NCBI RefSeq assembly: GCF_001038205.1
Contig: NZ_JWIZ01000003.1
Coordinates: 1 to 64,000, forward strand
Reading direction: 5' to 3'
Source: Muribacter muris
GTDB taxonomy: Bacteria > Pseudomonadota > Gammaproteobacteria > Enterobacterales > Pasteurellaceae
DNA length: 64,000 bases
Shown here: positions 28,551 through 35,321 of the stretch, piece by piece
How the letters are laid out: each line of letters opens with the position of its first letter
Numbering within the stretch: position 1 is the first letter of the stretch
Program-made: the position numbers and the translations under genes
Notes under the pieces: model-generated
Database searches by the model: none
What the model was told of the DNA's origin: nothing
What the model saw: only the letters and a program-made list of their open reading frames with translations

Positions 28551-29066
28551 TATAAAATCCTGTTTAAATAGAAAAAAGAGTGCGTATTATGACATAACTT
28601 TGTGGCAGTGAGTATCTAAAAGACTTGAACTGTTAAACGTCCGCTGAATAAACAGTAGGCTTTCTGATTTTTATCCATATCCTAAGAAAGATTTCATCAC
28701 GTTTTAGTATGACATACCAGGATACTCTAAATCGGAAGGAGGATTGTAACTTATTTGTTACAAAATATATCTTACATTCATCATTTGTTAGGTGAGTTTG
28801 TAATCTTATAAAGTATCTCGTTAATTACTCTATTTGTTGCTTATTTATATTATGGTTACGAAAACTTGAAATGTGATACATACAATACTTCCGATAAACA
28901 TCCTTATTGGAATTATGTCTGAAAATAGGCTATAAGGAAAGGCGATGATAATATGAACTGTATCTTCTCGAAATACCGCTACAAGAGGAGGGATTAAGTT
29001 ATCTACAAATATCCAATATACATATTGGTAAAAAAACGTCTTTATTGCGGGGAATGTTAGAAATGA
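28551..29066. other. Gene-poor accessory stretch after gloA
   Basis: Beyond the gloA promoter area this AT-rich stretch has no convincing gene. It begins with one of two 24-bp inverted repeats (28607-28630). A perfect dyad TTGTAAC-TTATTT-GTTACAA lies at 28744-28763. A 90-codon minus-strand frame at 28845-29117 codes for hydrophobic residues but lacks a clear RBS and recognisable motifs; it may be a remnant. Confidence 0.5.
28607..28630 (+). repeat. Left 24-bp inverted repeat of an accessory patch
   Basis: This begins AGTGAGTATCTAAAAG and matches the reverse complement of 30250-30273 at 23 of 24 positions. The pair encloses the broken genes and toxin-antitoxin module, which suggests element ends. 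No target duplication was recognised. Confidence 0.65.
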
Positions 29067-29405
29067 TTGGAAACTGCCCCGTTGGGGCGGGCGGTTAAAT
29101 ACCTTGCCCGGTCGCAAACGCTACTGGCAGAGCTGTTTAGTTATATGGGCTAACATTATGACCAAACCGCCCAACTTCGTACTGGCTGGCAGCACTTTTT
29201 CCAAGTCTGGTCGGGGCAAACGCCTTACACGCAGATTAAAGTCTTTACTGCACGGGAAAACGGTAATATTAAAGGGTGTGTAATGGCTTTGGTAATGGAT
29301 AATCCTTTGTTTGTTACCAAGCCGTTTATTAACCGTTTTATTGATTTAACCAACGGGGATAGAGGGTTTGATGAGTATGTGAACATTGTGCTGGATAGTC
29401 AGTAA
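29067..29405 (+). pseudogene. Unrecognised gene remnant with internal stop
   Basis: A reading frame from 29067 runs to TAA at 29403-29405 but is interrupted by TAA at 29151-29153. Its codon use looks like real coding DNA, and the downstream part reads as a folded-protein sequence (RTGWQHFFQVWSGQTPYTQI, then NPLFVTKPFINRFIDLTN). There is no start codon with an RBS at its head and TGA precedes it in frame, so the 5' end is lost. I do not recognise the family. Confidence 0.5.
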
Positions 29406-29412
29406 TTAAGTT

Positions 29413-29428
29413 GCTATAATTGTATAGC
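29413..29428 (+). promoter_or_regulatory. Autoregulatory operator/-10 of the toxin-antitoxin operon
   Basis: The dyad GCTATA-ATTG-TATAGC contains the -10-like TATAAT (29415-29420) and lies 20 nt before the antitoxin start. Ribbon-helix-helix antitoxins bind such palindromes to repress their own operon. Confidence 0.6.
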
Positions 29429-29447
29429 ATTCAAAGAGGAACATACT

Positions 29448-29672
29448 ATGTTAGCACTACGATTACCCGAAGAGATTGAAACCCGCTTACAACGTCTTGC
29501 CGATGAAACAGGACGGAGTAAAACCTTTTATGCCAAAGAGGCAATTTTAAAATACCTTGAAGATATGGAGGATATTTTCCTTGCGGATAAAGCCCTAAAA
29601 GCGTTTCGAGAGTCAGGCGAGCAACTGGTCGGTATTGATGAGCTGGAGGCAGAGCTTGGCTTGGGAGATTAA
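29448..29672 (+). CDS. RelB/DinJ-type ribbon-helix-helix antitoxin
   Basis: This 74-residue protein opens with LALRLPEEIETRLQRLADETGRS, a ribbon-helix-helix DNA-binding domain, and ends with an acidic tail (ELEAELGLGD) that would wrap the toxin. RBS AGAGGA precedes the ATG. The toxin gene overlaps its 3' end. It likely neutralises the toxin and represses the operon through the dyad upstream. Confidence 0.85.
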   Translation: MLALRLPEEIETRLQRLADETGRSKTFYAKEAILKYLEDMEDIFLADKALKAFRESGEQLVGIDELEAELGLGD

Positions 29673-29919
29673 ATTTTTACCCAGTGCGGTAAAGGAATTT
29701 CAAAAGCTCGATAAATCGACATCTGCCCGCATTCTTGCTTATTTGAGAGAGGTGGCGAAATTAGATGACCCGACGGTCAGAGGAAAAGGGCTAACCGGCA
29801 ATTTAGCAGGGTATTGGCGTTATCGTATCGGGGATTACCGTGTGATAACCCAAATTCAAAATGGTGAGCTGATTATCACCGTCATCAAAATCAATCATCG
29901 TAGCAAAGTGTATGATTGA
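29656..29919 (+). CDS. RelE/ParE-family toxin
   Basis: This 87-residue protein begins AWEIKFLPSAVKEFQKLDK and continues with GYWRYRIGDYRVITQI...VIKINHRSKVYD, the RelE/ParE toxin fold. I chose TTG at 29656 because GGAGG at 29645-29649 lies six nt before it and gives the usual N terminus. An ATG at 29638 has no RBS. The frame overlaps the antitoxin by 17 nt. Whether it cleaves mRNA at the ribosome (RelE) or poisons gyrase (ParE) cannot be decided here. Confidence 0.82.
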   Translation: MAWEIKFLPSAVKEFQKLDKSTSARILAYLREVAKLDDPTVRGKGLTGNLAGYWRYRIGDYRVITQIQNGELIITVIKINHRSKVYD

Positions 29920-29943
29920 CCTTATGGCGATTAAGGAGGATAA

Positions 29944-30174
29944 ATGACCCAATATCAAGCATTATGCCAACTTTTTCAATAGCAACAAACCAAGCAAAAA
30001 TCATTTGAACAAGTGCTGCGTAATGAAGCACAGATAATTGTTGAACAACTGGCTGACAAATTAGCGTTAAAAGGGAAATATTATCGAAAAAGTGTGAGTG
30101 ATGAATAGGCAACGCAACCTTATGTGTTTGTTGGTAAAGAGACATTCAGAGAAACCCTACGATACTTATCCTGA
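29944..30174 (+). pseudogene. Unrecognised small gene broken by two TAG codons
   Basis: The frame starts at ATG 29944 behind AAGGAGG at 29933-29939. It is interrupted by TAG at codon 13 (29980-29982) and codon 55 (30106-30108) before TGA at 30172-30174. The first TAG directly precedes a CAA-CAA glutamine pair. Both could be single C-to-T changes from CAG. Between the stops it reads QKSFEQVLRNEAQIIVEQLA, a plausible helical protein. It is probably decayed; suppression is less likely. I do not recognise the family. Confidence 0.6.
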
Positions 30175-30249
30175 ACCTGCTGGGGCGTTGTCTATCACAA
30201 ATATAAGGAAATTAGCAGAGGTATTTAGTTTTTCTGCACGTTTTTAGAG

Positions 30250-30273
30250 GTTCAAGCCTTTTAGATACTCACT
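30250..30273 (-). repeat. Right 24-bp inverted repeat of the accessory patch
   Basis: This is the reverse-oriented partner of 28607-28630, differing at one of 24 positions. It lies ~50 nt before the next intact gene. Confidence 0.65.
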
Positions 30274-30325
30274 TTGGCTGATTTATGGCATAATTCTGCT
30301 CTAAAATCATTTTTGAATTGAGATT

Positions 30326-31141
30326 ATGTCCCAAGATCAGTACACTCCCTCAAAATTAGAGATTGCGACCCACGCAGTATTGCCGCTCTTATTGATGTTA
30401 TTGATTGAAATGGCGTTGAACCATTTTAGCGGTATTCCGAACAGTATTTTCATTTCGCCTTATCTGTTGGCGTTTTTTATTACGGGGGCTATTGCTTTTG
30501 TTGTACTTTGGAAAGGGCAAATCTGCCCCGGGCAGAAAGGGCGTTTGACCTTCATTTTACCGTTCCTACTGGTTTTTGCGTTAGGGCATCTCGTCTATTT
30601 GGTTGCATTTACGCCAAAGCATTCACCAATGTTGGTTGCAAGCTGTGCGGCACTGATATTCCCGCTGATTTATTGGAAATTGCCGGAAGATGAAACAATT
30701 TACCGCACCTTGATTTATTGCGGCTTAGCCATAGTCGCTGTTGGTGTGGTGCAATACTTAATGGTTTATTGGGTTGAAATTCCGTCTCTGTTTAATTGGG
30801 CGAGAGCCAATAACTTTGCTCAACTGCAACTGGGCATTTTACTTGCCGGTTGGTATTTGGTGCTTGCTCGCAGCCGTTTGGAAGGCTTTTTGAAATTATT
30901 AGTTCAACTGGCACTGCTTGCCTTAATTGCGAATTATATTTGGACGGTTTTTGTGCTTTATCAGCACCTGCAACGAATGCCGACAATGGCAATTAGCCCT
31001 TATTTGCTCTTTTTTGCAGGGCAATTTGTGATTTTGGCGATGCTCGGTTGGCTTTTATTGGGGAAAAATATCAAGCAACCGACCGCTTGGACAGTAGCAA
31101 CTTTCCTGTCGCTGCTTTACCCTTTAATCAATGCCGTTTAG
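30326..31141 (+). CDS. Uncharacterised integral membrane protein
   Basis: This 271-residue protein has about eight hydrophobic helices and few charged loops. I do not recognise a named family. It abuts ydbH: its TAG stop ends at 31141 and ydbH starts at 31142. It is therefore likely to be cotranscribed with the envelope-transport genes ydbH-ynbE. A role in the envelope is inference from this coupling only. Confidence 0.75.
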   Translation: MSQDQYTPSKLEIATHAVLPLLLMLLIEMALNHFSGIPNSIFISPYLLAFFITGAIAFVVLWKGQICPGQKGRLTFILPFLLVFALGHLVYLVAFTPKHSPMLVASCAALIFPLIYWKLPEDETIYRTLIYCGLAIVAVGVVQYLMVYWVEIPSLFNWARANNFAQLQLGILLAGWYLVLARSRLEGFLKLLVQLALLALIANYIWTVFVLYQHLQRMPTMAISPYLLFFAGQFVILAMLGWLLLGKNIKQPTAWTVATFLSLLYPLINAV

Positions 31142-33847
31142 ATGAGCATTAAGCGAAGCCTCACGCTGATTGCCGGATTTATCGGACTTGTCGTTGCCGG
31201 TATGCTTTGGCTGCCAAGCCCGCAATTGACGGCGGTGATCAATTCTGCATTACCGAAAGGGTGGACGATTTCAATGCCCGATGGGTTTTCGGCTTCGCTT
31301 AAACAGTTGCACTTGCCCCGTTTTCAGCTAAAAGCGGAAAATTGCCCGCTAGTGAGTGTGGATAATCTCAAGTTGGTTTGGTGGGGGCAACGCCAACTGG
31401 AAGTGAAACAAGCGGTCTTGGATTACGCCTGTTTAGCAAAGCTGCCTGCTTCCCCCTCGGACGATAGTCCTGTTCAGCTTGCTGAATGGCTTGCGTGGCT
31501 ACCGGACGCAAAAGCCAATATTGAGGCTTTTTCGGTAGTCAATCTCCCGACAGATTTCCCGTCTCGCCTAGTGGCACTGCTTGCTCAACCCTCACAGCTT
31601 GAATTTGCCTATTTTCAGCCTAAACTGACCACTTCCCTCACCCAAAACGGCTCAATATTGCAGGCAGAGTTGGAAAATCATCGCCTTTCGGCACAAATCC
31701 ACTATCAACCAAATGAGAATGAACGGCATCAAGGGCAGCTGTCTGCGACATTAGACGAGGATTTAACCCGATTACCGTTTCAGCTTAAGGTAAATTATCA
31801 ATGGCAATTACCGGAGAGCGTAATTACCGAACCTAGCTTGCAACAAGGCTCGGCAACGTTGGCGTGGCAAAAAGCAGAGGCGGTTGCGGGGCAACTGACG
31901 ATTAACTCGGCGAACCAGTCGGAAGCGTTGCTCACTTTGCCGTTTCGGTTTGATGAGCAAAGTCTGAATATTGAACAAGGGCTACTGAATTGGCAAGGCT
32001 TTGCCGAGTTTCCGCTCAAAATGTTTATCAATGCGCAGTTTCGCCCGCAAAATCCGGGGCAATGGCTACCGCTTGATACGGCATTTCGGCTAAGTATTTT
32101 GTCGCAAAACAGCAAAGGTAAGGGCAATATTGTGGTGAGCACCCAAAACGGGATATTGCAAAAAAATGCCCTGATGTTACCACTTCAAATCACCGGTAAT
32201 GTGAAGCACCAAAATTTTATTTTATATAGCAGCGTGCCCCTTGAGATTGGCGGAGAGTTTGACGATCTACGCCTGCGTTTTTTACAGGGTGCTTTGTTGC
32301 GTATAACAGGCAAAGAACGTTTTCTCACGATTCACGATTTGCGTTTTCCACTGGCGGGTATTCGAGTGGACAAACAGGGGATTCACGGGCGTTTACAAGC
32401 CATTTTTCGAGGGGAAAGCCCCGATTTTAACGGGATTGAAATGCACTTGGACGGTTATGCCAAAAATTTTAAAGCCGGTGCATTGGATTTCTTTCAAGAT
32501 CCCACCACAAAAGAGGCGGTCAAGGATCAATGGCAATGGCGTTTTTGGGGAGGAAGTCGCCTCAATGCGTTAAACAATCGTTTAAAGGTCTCGGGGCGGG
32601 GAAAATGGCATAAAAATTTGGTCGAGTTGAGTGAATTTGATGGGCATTTGGCAAAAATCCACCGCAACGGCGTACGCATCGATCAAACACGGCTCAGTTT
32701 GAGCGAACCGATTCAATTTGCTTATCAAGCCTTTCAACTGAAAGGTGGGGTGAAATTATCCGCGCCTAAAGTCATTTTTGACTATGGCGGCGAGTTGATT
32801 AAACCAACGGCAAGGCTGACTTTTAACGGCGAGGTGGAAAATCTGAACTTTAAGGGTGAGGTAACAGCGGGGCGGCTTGGGCCGATCCGTCTGTTTGCCC
32901 GCCGTGAATTGACGGAAAATCAGAGCCGATTTAAAGGGCGACTATATTGGTTGGCACAACCTGCTACGGTGTTCCAGTCGCTTTTTCCATTTCGACAAAA
33001 CTGGTTGATTACCGGTGGCTCGGTAAAAGGGGAAACCGCGTTTAGCTTTGCGGTGGAGCAAGGGCTAATTGCCGGCGGGCATTTTTCAATTCAAAACGGT
33101 AGCCTCTCTTTTCCGAACGGCGAAATGAAAGGCATACAATTTTCGCTGCCCTATCAGCTTGAGCGAAATGAAGTGGATATCGGAATGAAGAAACCGCTTG
33201 AATTGAGGGCGGATCTGCTGGATATCGGGCTAAAAATGGAAAATATTCGGGTGAAAATTCACGGACATTGGCCGTATAGTAAACGCCGCCCGCTCTTTTT
33301 GCGGGAATTATCGCTGAATCTGCTCGGCGGAAATTTGGATGTGGCAAAATTTGCGTTACCGCAAACGCAGGTCGCCTATCTTAATCTCGATCAGATACAA
33401 TTTGAGGAGATATTGGCTCTGGCAAAATATCACCAGCTAAATTTATCGGGCAAAGCGAGTGCGGTTTTTCCGTTTTGGTTGAAAGGCAATCCTTGCTATA
33501 TCTGCAACGGCTCGATCACCCAGCTCGGCAAATCCCGTTTAAAATTAGGGGCTGAATTGATTGAGGCGATCCGCAAAGGCGGTTATACGGAACGGATTTT
33601 GGCGTATATGGTCAATGAGAGTCAGGTAAATCAGCTTACTGCCCAGGTGAATGTGGATAAAACAGGGCAAATGCGGTTAGCGGCACAACTTCGTTCGCAG
33701 CTTGCCGAACATCAGAATGCGAAAATCAATCTCAATTACAGCCATCAAGAAAATCTGTTTGAACTCTGGAAACTGATTAACTATGGCTCACAATTTGAAC
33801 AGCAAATTGAACACTCTCTCTATCAACAATTGGATAAACGTCAATGA
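31142..33847 (+). CDS. ydbH: YdbH-family AsmA-like intermembrane lipid transport protein
   Basis: This 901-residue protein is anchored by one N-terminal helix (about residues 7-25) and continues as a very long, repeat-like beta-rich periplasmic domain. Its length and the directly following YnbE-like lipoprotein match YdbH, one of three partly redundant AsmA-like proteins that move phospholipids to the outer membrane in Escherichia coli. It overlaps ynbE by four bases. The ydbL gene that completes the enterobacterial operon does not follow; a terminator does. Confidence 0.82.
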   Translation: MSIKRSLTLIAGFIGLVVAGMLWLPSPQLTAVINSALPKGWTISMPDGFSASLKQLHLPRFQLKAENCPLVSVDNLKLVWWGQRQLEVKQAVLDYACLAKLPASPSDDSPVQLAEWLAWLPDAKANIEAFSVVNLPTDFPSRLVALLAQPSQLEFAYFQPKLTTSLTQNGSILQAELENHRLSAQIHYQPNENERHQGQLSATLDEDLTRLPFQLKVNYQWQLPESVITEPSLQQGSATLAWQKAEAVAGQLTINSANQSEALLTLPFRFDEQSLNIEQGLLNWQGFAEFPLKMFINAQFRPQNPGQWLPLDTAFRLSILSQNSKGKGNIVVSTQNGILQKNALMLPLQITGNVKHQNFILYSSVPLEIGGEFDDLRLRFLQGALLRITGKERFLTIHDLRFPLAGIRVDKQGIHGRLQAIFRGESPDFNGIEMHLDGYAKNFKAGALDFFQDPTTKEAVKDQWQWRFWGGSRLNALNNRLKVSGRGKWHKNLVELSEFDGHLAKIHRNGVRIDQTRLSLSEPIQFAYQAFQLKGGVKLSAPKVIFDYGGELIKPTARLTFNGEVENLNFKGEVTAGRLGPIRLFARRELTENQSRFKGRLYWLAQPATVFQSLFPFRQNWLITGGSVKGETAFSFAVEQGLIAGGHFSIQNGSLSFPNGEMKGIQFSLPYQLERNEVDIGMKKPLELRADLLDIGLKMENIRVKIHGHWPYSKRRPLFLRELSLNLLGGNLDVAKFALPQTQVAYLNLDQIQFEEILALAKYHQLNLSGKASAVFPFWLKGNPCYICNGSITQLGKSRLKLGAELIEAIRKGGYTERILAYMVNESQVNQLTAQVNVDKTGQMRLAAQLRSQLAEHQNAKINLNYSHQENLFELWKLINYGSQFEQQIEHSLYQQLDKRQ

Positions 33848-34041
33848 AACAGGCTTTGTTACTGATTGCAATATCTGGGCTGAATCTAACCGCTTGCACG
33901 CCGAAAATTCAGCTTGAAACCCCGCCGGAGGGGATCACTATCAATATGAATGTGGTGGTTGATCACCGCATTGAAGTATCAATGGACAAACAATCAAGGG
34001 CGGTGATTAAAACGGTGGACAAACTCAAACAAGCAAAATAG
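33844..34041 (+). CDS. ynbE: YnbE-like outer-membrane lipoprotein
   Basis: This 65-residue lipoprotein has a lipobox LNLTAC with Cys18 and a short mature part (IQLETPPEGITINMNVVVDH) resembling YnbE. In Escherichia coli YnbE extends the YdbH beta-groove at the outer membrane. Its overlap with ydbH supports that partnership here. Confidence 0.85.
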   Translation: MKQALLLIAISGLNLTACTPKIQLETPPEGITINMNVVVDHRIEVSMDKQSRAVIKTVDKLKQAK

Positions 34042-34054
34042 ACCAGCTTTATTT

Positions 34055-34077
34055 AAGGGCGACAATACCGCCCTTTT
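34055..34077 (+). terminator. Terminator after ynbE
   Basis: The stem AAGGGCG/CGCCCTT is followed by TT, 14 nt after the ynbE stop. It ends the membrane protein-ydbH-ynbE operon. Confidence 0.8.
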
Positions 34078-34111
34078 CGGCTGATGTGGGTAAGCAAGCG
34101 AAGCCTGAAGA

Positions 34112-34480
34112 TTACGGGGTTTTATGCAGTTTATAATTATTACCGCTTTTGCTCGTTTCGCCGTTCGCATCGCAAAATTCTACGAAAGTATCGGATAATT
34201 TCACCGCTAAATTGCCGGAATTGGTTAAACGGATAACACCTTTTTTATTGCCGTCCCAAGTGTAAGTGCCTTTTTCGATGAATGGGTGTTTCTCTTTATT
34301 TTTAAAATACAACGTGTTGTATTGATAAGTGTTGTCCGCATTTAACACTAATTTCGCTTCGATTTTTTCACAATCGGCACAAGGGAGCGTCCCTTCATAA
34401 GTACCGGAGACGCTTTTTGGCGAGAGCGTAGAACAGGCACTTAATAGGGTGCCGATAGACATTAGGATAATCTTTTTCAT
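34112..34480 (-). CDS. NlpE N-terminal-domain lipoprotein
   Basis: This 122-residue lipoprotein has lipobox LLSAC (Cys16) and the NlpE-like segment GTYEGTLPCADCEKI with a CxxC pair (Cys34, Cys37). In Escherichia coli, NlpE signals surface adhesion and envelope stress to CpxA and senses copper and disulfide defects. Here only the N-terminal domain is present, about half the enterobacterial length. I chose ATG at 34480, which follows GAGGAATTAACA and gives a clean signal peptide. An upstream ATG at 34501 adds seven residues. Confidence 0.82.
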   Translation of the reverse strand: MKKIILMSIGTLLSACSTLSPKSVSGTYEGTLPCADCEKIEAKLVLNADNTYQYNTLYFKNKEKHPFIEKGTYTWDGNKKGVIRLTNSGNLAVKLSDTFVEFCDANGETSKSGNNYKLHKTP

Positions 34481-34509
34481 TGTTAATTCCTCACGGTTCA
34501 AAAAGGCAA

Positions 34510-34818
34510 TTAAACGGGTTTAAAATCAGGATTAACCTTAAACTGAAGTTCGCTGACTTGGGGTAAATCCGTTTGAATGCATTTGAGTAAATGGGCTTGT
34601 TGCAGCAAAAGCCCCTGACGGACGGTGGCGTTTTGCACCTCAAAAACGAGTAAATTATCGTATAAATTGACAATTCGGTAAAGCCCACGATATTGACTTG
34701 GCAATAATTGTTGAATGTTATGGTTCAACATATTGAGTTCGTTAGCGCGTTGGACAATCTTAGCAAGGCTTGAGTTCTGTAAAAGCTCGCCGATGTTTCT
34801 AGTTGTGTTTTTTTTCAT
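34510..34818 (-). CDS. dciA: DciA-family (DUF721) helicase-loading protein
   Basis: This 102-residue protein starts with RNIGELLQNSSLAKIVQRAN and has the small DUF721/DciA fold (NLYDNLLVFEVQNATVRQGLLLQQ). DciA loads the replicative helicase DnaB in bacteria lacking DnaC. It is divergent from secM-secA, as in many gamma-proteobacteria, which supports the identity. Confidence 0.82.
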   Translation of the reverse strand: MKKNTTRNIGELLQNSSLAKIVQRANELNMLNHNIQQLLPSQYRGLYRIVNLYDNLLVFEVQNATVRQGLLLQQAHLLKCIQTDLPQVSELQFKVNPDFKPV

Positions 34819-34924
34819 CTGTTTTCTCGCTTTTGCCTTGTTTTTCGTGGATTTATCACCATAATTGGCAACATTCTACAAAAATTATCGTATAATCGGC
34901 ACAATTTTTTCAGTAAATCGACTA

Positions 34925-35239
34925 ATGAGATCTTTTCGTTACTTTTCTAAATCGGCATTTTGGTCGCCATTTCTTGTGGGATTGGTGGCAATTTTCGCAT
35001 TGCCGCATTTAGCAAACGGGCATTTGCACGAGGATACCCAAAATTCGCAAGTGTTTGCCCCTGAAATGATCGAAATGGACAGCGCCGAGCCGGAGCAGCC
35101 CTATTTTGTTCGGTTCGATTCACCGATTATCCCTTTCCAACCGTTGCAAGCGGTGATGTTTTGTGAATTTTTTACCGCATCTTACCGCTTGATCGTTTCG
35201 CCTAAACCGCCTATTCGAGCAGGGCCGCTATACGTTTAA
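34925..35239 (+). CDS. secM: SecM-like secretion monitor with divergent arrest sequence
   Basis: This 104-residue exported peptide lies just upstream of secA. It has a signal sequence (hydrophobic core WSPFLVGLVAIFALPHLANG) and ends SPKPPIRAGPLYV. The IRAGP at 97-101 matches the essential end of the Escherichia coli SecM arrest motif, which stalls the ribosome until SecA pulls. The upstream F-x4-WI part is not conserved in spacing. ATG at 34925 is preferred over a TTG at 34865 because it gives a signal-peptide N terminus. It likely regulates secA translation. Confidence 0.85.
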   Translation: MRSFRYFSKSAFWSPFLVGLVAIFALPHLANGHLHEDTQNSQVFAPEMIEMDSAEPEQPYFVRFDSPIIPFQPLQAVMFCEFFTASYRLIVSPKPPIRAGPLYV

Positions 35240-35265
35240 TCCGTTTGATATTGTATTTTGAATAG

Positions 35266-35290
35266 CTTGCCGAGCGGGCAAGTGCTTTTT
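35266..35290 (+). promoter_or_regulatory. Hairpin in the secM-secA intergenic region
   Basis: CTTGCC (35266-35271) and GGCAAG (35277-35282) form a stem with loop GAGCG, followed by TGCTTTTT. It lies 27 nt after secM and about 32 nt before secA. It could be an attenuator or part of the secA RBS-masking structure known from enterobacteria. Confidence 0.55.
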
Positions 35291-35321
35291 ATTTCACCCT
35301 ATTTGAGAATTGGAAAACCTT

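Noticed and set aside
28845..29117. 90-codon hydrophobic frame on the minus strand
   Set aside because: No RBS, no recognised motif, and it lies in decayed AT-rich DNA; kept only as a note.
29891..30145. 84-codon minus-strand ORF opposite the broken small gene
   Set aside because: It is the mirror of a plus-strand frame that has the RBS and protein-like codons.
30245..30275. tRNA-like GTTCAAG segment
   Set aside because: No acceptor, D or anticodon arms can be formed around it; it is part of the inverted repeat.
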